Assembly (NCBI GenBank): GCA_963070105.1
Contig: OY718804.1
Span: 11,175,817 to 11,239,816 of the forward strand
DNA length: 64,000 bases
Source: Litomosoides sigmodontis
Taxonomy: Eukaryota; Nematoda; Chromadorea; Rhabditida; Onchocercidae
Direction: 5' to 3'
The position numbers and the translations under genes were made by a program. Shown piece after piece: positions 1 through 12,651 of the stretch (position 1 is the stretch's first letter; every line of letters begins with the position of its first letter). The notes under the pieces are model-generated. The model ran no database searches, was not told the origin of the DNA, and worked only from the letters and a program-made list of their open reading frames with translations.

Positions 1-2925
1 ATAAGTATTGGTATGATAACACGTCTGTTTCAAGTCGCTTCTTTGATTGGCGTTTGAAATGCTAATTCTAGCGTTTCTAATTCTTCTAATTTCTCGCAAT
101 TACTTCATGCTCGATTACGTAGGGTGTAGTGTCGTTGAAGACTTATTAGTTTAGTATTTCAGGAAAAAAAAAGCATTTAGGCGTTCAGTTCTACGGCTGT
201 TGCTCGCCATAACTAAATTTGATATTTAATTCGTTCTGATCCTATCACAATTGATTCACAAGCACAATTTTCTGATTAAACTGCCACTTTTTCTTTTCTG
301 CTCATTGTCCCTCTCATCGGTAATAGTTTATGGCTTCACAAAGCGGAAAAAATTTTCAGAAGATGAAAATACGGAAATTTTGCTTTTTTTGAAACATAAG
401 AGTAAGCATTTCCCTTTTAACTTTGTTAAAATCAAATAAACTAGGACTTCAAAAAGCCGATTAGATTTGCAAACAAGAAATTATATTTTAAGGACACAAC
501 TTATTAAAGAGTTAGTTCTTGCAAGGAAAAAGTGAATCTTTAAGTTAATAAGATGCTGTTAAGTAGTTAGAACAAAGTAATTAGTTAAATTATACTCTCT
601 GAAATATAAAGTATTTATCTCCGTTAAGAGCAGAAATGTGTTAAATGAATTCAACAATTTCAGAAAATTAAGAAATCGAGCATCACGGCGGAAGATTTTA
701 AGAATCGAATATCGTACCAGAAAATTAAGGAAATCTAAAACTTTAACTATTTTATTTCTAATTCAAAGGATTAATGAAATCTTGGTAAATAATTTAAAAA
801 ACTGCAGAGCAGTGACAAGTATAAAACATGAAAGAACGCCAAGCTACGTAAACAACACGACGTAGCACACGTCTCAAACCAGTGTTAATCAGAGCAAAAT
901 CTGTCATTTATTGTGAAGAAATTTACCTGAGGATATTTCTCAATTTACCTATTCCTGAACGAATGTGAATAAACTTTAAAGCTGCAAAATTTTTTATCAA
1001 AATCAGATATTCTCTTCAAAAAACTTTATATATATTTAATTATATTTATATATGGAGAGGGAAACAAGCTTCACAAAATAAAAAAGAGTCTAACTAAAAA
1101 TTCCTTCCTTCCTCCTGCGATTTCATTTTCCTAAACTTACGCTTCCCCTTCTCTCACCTTGAAAAACCTGTTATTTGTTAAGAAATTGCTGCGATAAGAG
1201 TAACCGGATTGGAAGTAATAGCTTGAAAATTCAATACTTCTACCCTTCGACTATTCCATGACGCTTTACTTCGCACCTTTCCTTAAGCTAATAACACCTA
1301 TGGATTTTTTCTTTTTTTCATTGTTTAAATTAATTCAAATTTGTCAAAGCTTCTCAGCCGCCGTCAAGTGAAAAGGAAGAATTAAACTTTTTCTTTCATT
1401 AAATATAACAGCCTTTTCCCTTAAAAAATAAATGGCACCTTTCAGTACCATACATCCCATAGTACTTTTTAATTACAATAACTTCTAATATTACTTATTC
1501 CAATTTCATCCACACAGTTTGAGGGCGCAAAAACAATTTTTCTCACGATTTTTTCAAAAGTTTTAAAGAACAACTTGCAAATTGCACCAAACTAGCAATG
1601 TTAAGCTTAAAATATTTCGCTAAATTTGAATCTTTCCCTTGTGCTTTATTTGGCCTATGAAAATTCCAAAAAGTGATTACTTAATTTTTGTAGTCCATGG
1701 TTTCACTGGCTTTTTCGATGTTCTCCTAAAGGGTGGTCAAAAAACAGAGCAGAAAATAAATTTAATCTATTTGTCATGCAAAAAAATACAGTCGAATAAT
1801 TGGCTTATTTGACAAGCGCGAATGATATCTATGCTTAATGGCAAGTGGAATATGAATTTATACAAAAGAAAAGGAAAATTCCGCCTTAAATTTAAATTCC
1901 AAATTTACACTTTGGTGCTCTGTTTCGGAACCAGAAATATAATACAAATACAATTTCCTTTCTTTCATCCTTTTTTGATTGATAGAAACATTGATAGGAA
2001 ATTGAAAAAATAAATTGATAAATGTAACTAACAAGTTTTGTCTTATCATTTCTCGAAGGATGAAAATGTAGAAGGTAAATGTCCACGAGACATGTTCACT
2101 TTTTCTCACTTTAAACTTAAGATAGGCTCGTCTTAATCTTAAGGCAGCTCACGCCAGCCTCCCTTTTTATCCTTCGCTTTACCAATTAGCCAATTTTATT
2201 AAATATGTAACTTTAAAAATCACTTCTATTTTCACCATTTTCCCACTCCTAAAATGAATGAGCAGAAGAACATCAAGTTTTTGAAAAAATAGGTGTAATA
2301 ATATTTTGACAGAAAAAACTTTTTTAGGGCATATCCTAAAAAAGACAAAGTTTTTCGCGAAAAATTAGTTCTGTTGCAAATACACCGAACTGAGAACTAT
2401 TGAACAAGTAGGTTGACATGTGTGAAGAAGCCTGCAAGGTCGTATTTAAAGGTTGAATGACTTCTTAGTTGACCTCCTTTGATGTTGCACCTCTTACAAA
2501 CAATTAACTCTTTTCACTTCATTGTTTAACTGATTCGTTTTTGCTTTATCAGATTGTTTTGTAAACTCCGATAGACTTTTGGAAATTCAAAAACTGAATG
2601 TCTCCATGAAAGTCGTGCATTTCAAATACAAAGATAAACAGAGATAAAGGCTGGATTTCTCAGGAAAAAATGCTAATAATTACTACCTGTGCTCTTTTAC
2701 ATTTTTCATTGCAAAAACTTTTGAATTAAAAATATTTCTCCTATTTTTTGATAAAAATATAGAACACTTGTGAGAAGCTTTAGGGGAGCAGAAGGAAAAA
2801 CTTTCCTGCTCCCAAATATTGCCACTATGGATTCCAGATATTTCAAAAGTTTTGCAGTAACAAAAAATTTCTAATAAAATAAATAAAAATTTATCCACAA
2901 ACTTTTTATCTTTTTGATTACGAAT
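1..2925. other. Left intergenic region, no gene recognised
   Basis: I found no exon chain with usable splice sites here on either strand. Short open frames exist but are rich in Lys, Phe, Ile and Asn, as expected from AT-rich noncoding DNA. The right end is the probable upstream region of the tyrosinase gene. Confidence 0.5.
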
Positions 2926-2941
2926 TGTCTTTTTAGAATAA
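2926..2941 (+). promoter_or_regulatory. Probable spliced-leader acceptor of the tyrosinase gene
   Basis: A pyrimidine-rich TGTCTTTTTAG ends at 2936, five bases before the ATG at 2942. A 3' splice site this close to a start, with no upstream coding exon, is the usual form of a nematode trans-splice site. Only a cDNA 5' end would prove it. Confidence 0.5.
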
Positions 2942-5900
2942 ATGAAATTAATTTACTGTCTTGCGACGTTTCTCTTCACTGTGGCACTTTGTCAACAGGC
3001 GATATTTATGCAGAACTGCGACGACGCACCGACGCCGGAAGCGCGACGTGTATGCTTGACGGCAAGGCTATCACATCATTTTTAATTTTCAGAACGTTTA
3101 GAGAGTTCCATTCTCCTTTTGTGGATTCTAACATTTTATTCTTGGACTTTTAACTAAACAGTGAATTTTCTCTTTTGGCACAAAATGTGAGAAAGTGAAA
3201 TTAATTCTTTTGGAAGTGTGAATTGAGAACTGCTGGGCGAAAAGTTGATTTGTGATGGAAAAGTGGAATTTCTTAAAAACAACACACATTTTGTTTTTTT
3301 CGGTGAGCAGGAAATAAAAATTATGATGACACTAAATAAATAGTACCTTTCAGTTGCAGCAGACGGCACGTAAATCGAGACGTGAAACGGCAAGGAATCG
3401 AAAAGGACCACCAATTCTGCCCCAATTTCTTCAACCGGCTCCGTTGAATCCATATGCAAGAGGTCAAATAGCTAGCCATCCCTATGACTGCATGACGATC
3501 ACATGCCTATGTCCGTTCTTTCAGGTAGTCAATTTAATTATTTGCTCATCAATTTTCGTCAAGTTTTTGCCCATTATTTATTGATTTTTTAAAAATTTGT
3601 TAAGTAATAGATTTGGAATTTTAACTAATTTACAATGACTTCATTTGTTTGTAATTTTATGAATAACAAAAATTCGGTGAAATAAAAGTATTAAGGGATC
3701 GATAGGACCTCAGAAGCAATGCATGCTGCCGGACGGTCAACCGTTGACCATGGGATATCGGAAGGAATACAGAATGCTTACTGAGAATGAACGCTTGAGG
3801 TTTTTCAATGCAATAACGATGCTGAAAAGGAGTGGAGAATATGATCGGATGAGTTTCGTGCATAAGATGGTCAGTTGCTTTTCAGGTTTCAAATTAACTT
3901 GAATTTAAAATTTTGATATGACCGAGATATGTTTATATGAAATTAGGTAGCATTGTTCCTGTGTCCATTTAAATCAACTGCCATGGATATTGTTGATTTC
4001 AATCGGACTTAATCCAATTTTGGATTCAAATTGCTAGGTGATCTTGATGTTATAGGTAGGTCAGGGCAGTGGTGCACATGCAGGACCCGGATTTTTGCCA
4101 TGGCATCGCGAATTCCTAAAACGGTACAATTTTGCTTTAGATTTTTATCTACTGCTTTTTAAAATGGAAAGTAGAATCTATTTTTTCAGTTTTGAAGCTT
4201 AAATTTTGAATTTCAGGTTTGAAATTGCACTTCGTCTGATCGACCCGCAAGTGTCACTGCCGTATTGGGATTCGGTCATGGATCATTACTTGCAGGATCC
4301 AAGGGATTCAATTTTCTTCAGTCCGCATTTCATAGGTGAAACGGATGAATTCGGTAACGTAGTAACTGGACCGTTTGCCTACTGGAGCACTATCGATGGC
4401 AGAACAGCTATTCTTCGGTATAACACCCAATTAAATTTAGCTTTTTTGTTATCCTTTGAGTTGAATAATTAGTGAGAATTTGAAATTTAATTTCATACCG
4501 ATTATCATAATATAAAAAATTGGGATTAAGGGGAGAAATTCATTGACTGCTCGTTAATAATTTAATAATTTCTTTTGGAAAATTGTGGAATATTTCGGAT
4601 TTGAAAGATGAAATAATTTGTTTCTAATTTTAAGTCGAAAAAACTTGAATTTTTAGAGCACTTGGTGAGAAGGGAAAATTGTTTACTGAATATGATATTA
4701 TAGAGATCTTGTCACAAATATCAGTTGAGCAAATTATGGCTTACACTGCACCGTTGAATGGTATGCCTGCAGTTTTCGAACATGTGAATCGTACTTTAAC
4801 TTAATTAAATCAATCTCTTTGAGTAATGAATAACATTGTTTTTATATAAGCTAAAGTGTTCAACTATGGAGTTGGTCCGAGTAAACAAATGGAGCAAATT
4901 TTTAAATAAAACAACAAAAAAAGGATTGATTCGCAGTGTTACGTCATTGCTTAGTTGCTGAGCTTTTTGAATTAAATTTGCTGAACTGTAAGTTCAGAGC
5001 AAAAACAACTGACTTCCGCTTAATTCATTCACTTCTTCCAGACTGTCCATATCCACCAGCATTTTCTGCCATTGAATATACCCATTCATTCGTCCACCTC
5101 TGGATAGGTGGGCATATGGAACCTCCCGAACAGTCTTCTAATGATCCCGTCTTTTATGGCCTTCATGCATTTATCGATTTGATTTGGGAGTTATGGAGAC
5201 AAAACCGACAATCAGAATGGGCCCGAGAAAATGTGTGTTCGCCAGCTGAATTTTTAATTCCAATATTGCAAATCAAGCTAGCTTATTCCAGCACTGATAA
5301 CATTGAAATAGCTTAGCCATGGATTTAAAATTGAAAATGAAATGGCGCTGAGCTGTGCTACTGGAATAACGCAATGATCTGAAAAAAAAAGAATAAAAGA
5401 AATTCAAACAAAAATTATGCGAATTGTCTTAGCCAAGTATTTCAATTTAGCAATATTCGCAAGATATTAAACAATGCGCCGATCCACAACACTTCAGTTA
5501 TGCCACTATGCGACCATTTAATCTAATCAATCGTGACGGTCGGTTTCACAGTTTCATTTTTTTCTTTTCGTTTGAATTTTTTTCCTTCATTGTCTGATAT
5601 TGCTGTGTTGTGTTAGCTTTCACGGGTCATTAGAAGAAAGAGAATTAAATTTAACAAAGAATGCAAACTGAATCCGTAAGGTTTAAGAATTTCGGTCCTT
5701 CAGCAATGGGTAATTATAACTTCTTCTTTTCGCTTTTAGTTCCTATTGGAGTTAGTTCCACACCCGGAAATATATGCAATGCTCAGATTGAAGACAATTT
5801 AAATAAGCTGTGTTTTCGCACTTGTGAGCTGCACAATTGTCAATATAAAGGATTTAACACATCATAGAAATAGAAGTCGTTTATTTATCCCCCAAATACT

Positions 5901-8173
5901 CCTCTCTTTATCTACCACTTCCTCTCCTCTCATGAAGTTTTCATTTCTTCTTTAATTACGATAATGAAACCATCGAATTAACTGATAAGTTAAGCGGAAT
6001 ATTGTTGTAAACAAATTTGATATTGTTGATATAAGTGACCATAAATTCATCGATAACAGACATACTATGCAACATAACGATTACTACTAATAATAATAAT
6101 TAATAATTAATAATAATAATTAATAATAATAATTAATAATAATAATTAATAATAATAATTAATAATAATAATTAATAATAATAATTAATAATAATAATTA
6201 ATAATAATAATTAATAATAATAATTAATAATAATAATTAATAATAATAATTAATAATAATAATTAATAATAATAATTAATAATAATAATTAATAATAATA
6301 ATTAATAATAATAATTAATAATAATAATTAATAATAATAATTAATAATAATAATTAATAATAATAATTAATAATAATAATTAATAATAATAATTAATAAT
6401 AATAATTAATAATAATAATTAATAATAATAATTAATAATAATAATTAATAATAATAATTAATAATAATAATTAATAATAATAATTAATAATAATAATTAA
6501 TAATAATAATTAATAATAATAATTAATAATAATAATTAATAATAATAATTAATAATAATAATTAATAATAATAATTAATAATAATAATTAATAATAATAA
6601 TTAATAATAATAATTAATAATAATAATTAATAATAATAATAGTAATAAATAATAATAGTAATTGTAGTGGAAGATGATCATAATATGAAGCAGTTGAGAG
6701 CTTTCAGGCTTATCAAATTTGTACACCGGACAAATGTATCGGTTCGCTCCACGGCCAGGCTGCAGCTTCAAGGCGCCAACTTGCAGATCGCCTTACCTTT
6801 TCTGTGACGCACGAGTGTCACCGCATTGTGTATCCAAAATCAAACTTGGTGGTACTTGTGCAGGTTTCGAGGAACTCGATTCCTGTTTCAATGGCATTTG
6901 CGTAGCGGGACGCTGTGTGACGGGAGCCACGCCAGCCGTAAAATTTCTAAATTTAGTTCATAAATAAGAAGGAAATAAGAACATAATGGAAAAAATAATT
7001 TTTGTTGCAGTTATTTCATTTTGCTTCATTTATGCAAAAGTGTTGTCCTTGGCAGAATGCAATCGTTTTGCTGCCATAATTTAAGTGCAGGAAGGCAAGG
7101 TAATCTTAGGTAGTTTAAGACTGACTTGAAAAATCCCCATCTACGTGCTAGGAAGGGAAAAAGAGCGCTCTCCCTGCAATAGCACCAGTTGTTTCTCAGT
7201 GAGAAGTCGTCTTCTCACTTCATTTCCAAGCGAACCGCTGCTTACAGCCATTCGCACCACAAACCAAATTGCCTCCAACCTTACGTGGCGAAATCACTCG
7301 AAAGCATAAAAGGCGACGGTTCAATGATTGTTTCAACCGAATGCCATGCTGTGAACAATGGGCTAAGGAAGGCGATTGCAGTACAAAGAAGTCGCACATG
7401 TCAAAATTTTGCGCCGCAGCGTGTGGCAAGTGTCGCCCTTCTTACAATGCTTCGAATGGTATCGGTTTTCAAGTTCTAGGGAAGGGGTGAAGGATAAGTT
7501 AAACTTCTTTCGGATGCAGAGAGCTTGCTGTAGCGATTGGTGAAAGTTCAATTTTTCATCTTTCGATTGACGAAAGGTGATGAGAGACAGAGGGCGGAAA
7601 TTGCTTCTTTTGAGAATGTAACGATCGGCATATATCGTGTACGCAGTGGAAAAATGCCAATCAGTGCTTCGGAACTTCCGATGATTTTATGGCTGAGAAT
7701 TGTCGCTCATCCTGTCAGTTATGTGGGACGCCGAAAAACGTCGATTGCGGAAAGCTTGAAATTGTAAGCTTTCGCGCTTTTCAAAGCAAGCATTTTGAAG
7801 CAGTTGCTCAACGAAACAAAAATTTTTCAAAATACACGATTTTTTCGATCGTAGAAATTATTCCATATTTACAATATTCCCAATTTAAACATTACTGTAA
7901 AGTAAAAAACTACGCTAAATTGATAATTTTAGATCAGTTAGTTTAAAAAAAAGGCTAAAATTAGCTTACAATATTGTTGGAAATCAAGGGCACTTATGCG
8001 GAGTGCTAACTGAATTTGGAGTTAGATTAAAAGTAAATTTCAACTTTCATTACTGCTAATTTTGGCCTTGAAAAACTACCTCCACCATTTACAATAATCA
8101 GTGTACTTTTCAGTCTTTGAAAAAGCCTGAACTGCCGAAATCACAAACACCAAATAGAACTACCGGTATTTAA
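2942..8173 (+). CDS. Secreted tyrosinase with two C-terminal ShK domains
   Basis: Type 3 copper oxidase (phenol oxidation), probably for cuticle or eggshell tanning; the role is inferred from the family. Exons: 2942-3061, 3354-3524, 3714-3869, 4056-4123, 4217-4417, 4657-4760, 5042-5232, 5451-5538, 6708-6937, 7248-7458, 7615-7763, 8114-8173. All phases agree and give 582 residues. Residues 1-19 look like a signal peptide. Cu[17 protein letters not shown] near 159-174, with His 147, 157 and 166. CuB: H-S-F-V-H at 288-292, then [13 protein letters not shown], with His 288, 292 and 315. A Cys-rich segment follows, then ShK1 (about 471-505) and a more diverged ShK2 (about 515-550). The first intron starts with GC at 3062 if the Cys at 38 is kept; an alternative GT donor at 3050 removes four residues. 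The last two exon borders are the least sure. Confidence 0.88.
6087..6655. repeat. AT-only minisatellite, 13-bp unit TTAATAATAATAA
   Basis: About 40 near-perfect head-to-tail copies of the 13-bp unit fill roughly half of the 1,169-bp tyrosinase intron at 5539-6707. The array contains only A and T. It lies fully between a good donor and a good acceptor, so it should be spliced out. Confidence 0.95.
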
Positions 8174-10965
8174 ACCTCAGAGAGAGAAACTGGAATTAAC
8201 GCGTTCAGGGAGTGAAAAGTGCTGTTGCACAAATTTTTACCCAAACAGATCAACAACGTCTTTTAAATTATCTTTAAAATATAATTTATTTATACTTTTT
8301 GTGGTCTCAAAATGAAAACGGATTTCGCTGACAATCCGCAAGAATTAATTAATTAAGGGCCCACTTCGTAAAACATTTGAGCAATTCATATTCAAATTCA
8401 CCTTGTGTTTGTGTTTCATTTAGAAGGAAATTACATTTGCTCAATCGTGCGGTTGAAGATGAGGCTGGTGACTTCCTCACTTCCTGCATTTAAGCCTTCT
8501 TTACCTGTTACTTCACTTACTTTGTTGTTTTCTGTGAAATGTTACTCGCCGATCTGTTGTTCACTCTGCTCTTCAGGGCTGGGCTTTTGTCGAAATTGCT
8601 ACATAAATTTATTTTTATAACGCTAAATCATAAATTTATTATAAATGCATTGCACGCTGTACCTTATCATCTGTGCCTAATTGACACTTATTTCACTTCA
8701 TAATTGAGCCGTCATTAGTGGTGCGTGCAATGCATGTTTAGGCGTAATTTCAGGTGCTACGCAAGGCAACGGTTTCAGTCTTTCCACTAAAATCCTACCC
8801 ACGCTTTATTTGTGTCGCTTTGCTTTTTCTTCGTTCATTTTTGGATTTCACTCGAAGGAGACCTTCCTTACCTGTTCCCTCACATCCGTAACGCTGCTAT
8901 TCGTAGTGACACAAATTGCTAAAAATTTTCGGTTTTATGCCAAAAACTTTTGAAATGGACGGCCAATTCTGCCTAAGTGACATGAGCACACTCCAAGCAA
9001 ATAAAGTAATAGTGGAAGGTGGAAATTATTCTTCGTCTTCCTTACAAAGGTGGACAGAATTTGATAGCTTGTGCAACAAAGAATTAAAAAATAAACTTTT
9101 GCTAATTAACTAGGTGTCTTAAGCACTAATCATTTCATGATGTAACTTTACGACTTTATTAATTAATTTTAAGGTTTATTAATTAATTTTAGGACACTTT
9201 ATTAATTAATTTTATTGACTGAAGTTTTGAAAATTTTTCACTATGATGGGTACGTGTAGATTTCTGTACGTAACGATTTGCAACGAAGCTGAAAATTAAA
9301 TTGAGCATTCAGATGAATGTGCCTGAGGTGCTTTTTCGGTCATGTGCAATGGACTAGAACTCATAAATGAAAGATATTGCGCATTCAGGTTTATTAATTT
9401 TTCCATCAAAATCGAAAGCTAAGAAAAAGTAATTACACAGTCCTTCAGCAATTTTATCAATAGCGGTTAGCGGTTTTTAATTTATTCTAACTTTATTCCT
9501 CCAATTTTAAAGCTTCTTGCGCTTCCTCAATTTCAAATTTAGCAGCACTTAAATTTCTACGAAATAATTTTAAATCCAGTGTTGTGATAAATGTAGCGAA
9601 TTATTCACTGGAAACAAACTGCCTAATTAATTAGTGGAAGAAAATTAAATTTTAATTCGGTTCTATTTATTCATTCTCCTTTCGATCTCTCAAAATGAAA
9701 GAAAATGAATGGCATATCTCACCTTTTTCTTTTCGTTGTTCCTGAAAATGGAGTAAGTAATATAGACTGCTTGCTTATCGATTGAGCCTATGACATTGTT
9801 AGCTTAGCTTAGCACCTGATTAGCACTCATCGATATTTCCTTTGAACTCCCTATTAATAATTCATTATGTTGAAGGTCAAACCATCGATTTAATCGATCA
9901 GTGATTTTGAATATCTTTGCTGATTTATTGGTTAAAAAAGCCCCAAAGGTTAGTTTTAATAAAACAGATAATAAGCATATTTTTTATTACTTCCAACTCG
10001 TTTTTCCAGACGACAAATTTTTCTGTATGAAACAAACGTTTGAATAAGCAAAAAAATATTCTTGTCGATGTTGCTAGCTTTTATCTTTTTCAGATAAAAA
10101 AAGTGTGCAACTGATCACATCCGCAAAAAACAAGCCATAATTCTGAACGATATTTTGAATGAGGGGAATACTTTTAAAATCGAATTTTAATCTTATCCAT
10201 TTCCTAACAGACAAGTACAATTTAAAAAATTTTCCGTTGGAAAGAAAAAAGGATGTATGTAGTGGCCGTACCCTATATGTCCAAATGCACTTACATTAGC
10301 AAATTCCCTTCGGTTAATTATCTGAATATGAAATAAGAAATTGAATTGCTGGAACTCTGATGATTTGTTGTACATTGTCCTTTTCTCCCCCTTGCTTTAA
10401 GCGAATATCGTAGACTGGCGATTTTAAGCAAAATATAAATGCTTCAGACCTAAAAAAATGAGCAATAAAAAGTTGAGGAACAATGCTTTATTTATAATTT
10501 CTCCAATTTTGTTTATCATGATAGAGTTCTGAAAATCTAAAAATTTCGAATAAAAATATTAAACCATTTTTTCTAAAACATCAACTGAAAAAAAAAACTA
10601 CTGTCAGAACAATTCAATTATATAACGTGCCAGAATTCGTTGGAATTCAGATTGTGAATATAAAACAAATCTCATGAACGTACAAATTCATTTCTAATAT
10701 ACATCGTTAGTTTCGAGTAAATTGCTATATCATATTTCTCAAATTTTGGAGGAATTTCAAAAACCCTTCGAGTTTTCAGCTGCTCAAACAAATCTCGCTG
10801 GACATTTCTTCTGACAATTTAGTCTCTCTGACAGATAGCAGCAATTAATAATTGATGAAAATGCAATAGGAACATGCCACTGTAACTTTTATTATCAAAG
10901 AGCGATCGACAAAAATTGGAATTAAATTGCTAGTTTTCATAAATGGAACAAATGCTAATCATATT
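8174..10965. other. Intergenic region, no gene recognised
   Basis: Only short AT-rich frames without matching splice sites were seen. Around 9152-9212 three spaced copies of a TTTATTAATTAATTTTA-like word occur at about 20-bp intervals. I can give no function for them. Confidence 0.5.
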
Positions 10966-12473
10966 CTAGTGGCTCCTGGATTCCCCGCCCAGGATTACTT
11001 GAATGCATAAGACAAGGATTACAATGACTAATGCAATGATAATCGTTCCTTTAGCTTCCATATAAAATCCAGCAGACGTACTAGTTGATGACGGACGTTT
11101 GTTTACACTATAAAATTTAAAATTAGCATTAAAGGATATTAATGGTGACTGCAATCACTACACTTCAGCAACCCGTCTTTTCCTTTCCCACAATTATCCG
11201 GTAATGCAGATGAGTGATATCTCATGTCATAAAATGTTTGCAATCAATATTGCCATCATGTCGTTTGATTTACCGTAATTTTTTAAACTTTCTGTGCCTA
11301 GTCATACAGATAGTTAGTTTGGCTTTCCTTTCGTCGATTTGAACTTAAATCTAGTAGCTCTGAATAAATTCCGGCAAAATTACGTCATAGCACTTTTCGA
11401 TGTTACTTGAGATACGCTTGATAAACGCTGCAATCCTGTAATTGGGGCAATAACTCTCGACTCTCGACTCGAACTTGATGATAAGACAGAGTCAAGGGAA
11501 CTTTTAAAGGTGATGCATTCCTCCGGCGGTTTCGCACTGTCACAGACTGCTGAAGATGATATGAAACCTGAACAAAACATTTAATGTTTGTGTTTCTGAT
11601 TGCTTACTTATTGATGTCAAACATTTCGGACAAATTACTGTGTCATCCTCAAAGAGAAGCTGAACCGGACAAGACAGACCTTCGTAGATTAGTTACTTCA
11701 ATTCACAAACCAACCATCACTGACTTACTGTTTAGCGAAATCGCTACACAATCTTTTTCACAATAATTCAAATCACTAAAAATAATTACACTAGTTCCAC
11801 TCAACAAACTCCATCCATCATCATACATTTGATTTTTGTAACAGTATGTTCGTTTATATTTGGATCATCGGAACCTTCGAATTCTGTAATCATTATCACC
11901 GAGGCTGATTTCACATCTTTCCAGTTATTCATCTCTGGCGCACGCCGCCATGTCAACAAGCAACAGCTAACTCCACGACCGGGAATCGTACCAAAGGCAC
12001 GCGGCTCAGCCTGAACGAACTTCGTCTTACGATGTGCAACAGCTAGCGGAATGCATCAGCAACTTTGAAATTAAGAAAAGAAAAGAGAAGGAGAAAAATA
12101 GGAAAACTGCCGTAATCAACGCTTTCGTTTCACACTTCAACTTGTACATCATCGGCCGTTCACTGGCGTTATACAAAATAAGTCTTACACGAGCCGTGTT
12201 GGGAATATCGCTAACAGGTGAGAATTTCGTTGAAATTACCCTCAACACCACAATAAATTTGACAGTTAAGACAAAAGAAAAGGATCAAACCTGACATGAA
12301 ATTGATGGGACGAAAATTGAAAGAGATAAACAGACCGCTTCTTGCATCTTACAAGCTAATATTTAACCTTCCGCCCTAACTGCTCGTTCAAAGGATGAAA
12401 TGAGGGAGAAAGAAAATTCCGAAGATTTGTACCTATCATACAAAACAGGTTTCCCAGCATCTTTTATTAGCAT
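10966..12473 (-). CDS. MSP-domain protein with C-terminal transmembrane anchor
   Basis: Exons in coding order: 12473-12433, 12210-12108, 12010-11827, 11567-11384, 11107-10966. Phases agree and give 217 residues. The first two thirds form an MSP (major sperm protein/VAP-like) fold: strand motifs around DIPNTARVRLILYNASERP and YKLKC, then AFGTIPGRGVSCCLLTWRR and a ...NWKDVKS...VIMITEFEGS segment. A Ser-rich linker follows. The last exon ends in one hydrophobic segment (IIIALVIVILVLCIQVIL) and a short charged tail. MSP plus tail anchor resembles VAP or MOSPD proteins, which dock lipid-transfer or trafficking partners on the ER, rather than soluble cytoskeletal MSP. The start is the first ATG after a TTTCAG acceptor at 12502-12504. 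The donor at 12107 is weak, so two or three residues there are uncertain. Confidence 0.78.
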
Positions 12474-12651
12474 TCTTTTTTTGAAATCCCGGGAAGAAAC
12501 GCTGAAATTCAAATAAGTGAAAAGTGTCGGTATGTTGTGGCAAATGTTAAAATGAGTCTCTTTAACTAAGCACTGAGTATTTAAATACGAATCCATCAAA
12601 CGGACTTATTTTACAAGCTAATATTTAGCCCCTCGCCCTAACTGCTCGTTC
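12349..12651. repeat. Two diverged 41-bp direct repeats flanking exon 1 of the MSP gene
   Basis: Copies lie at 12349-12389 and 12611-12651, both on the plus strand, with four differences. They bracket the first exon. They could be a fragment of a dispersed repeat or a local duplication; no terminal inverted repeats or target-site duplications were seen. Confidence 0.75.

Noticed and set aside
5661..5867. 68-codon frame within the tyrosinase intron
   Set aside because: Lies between a confirmed donor and acceptor, and has no domain.
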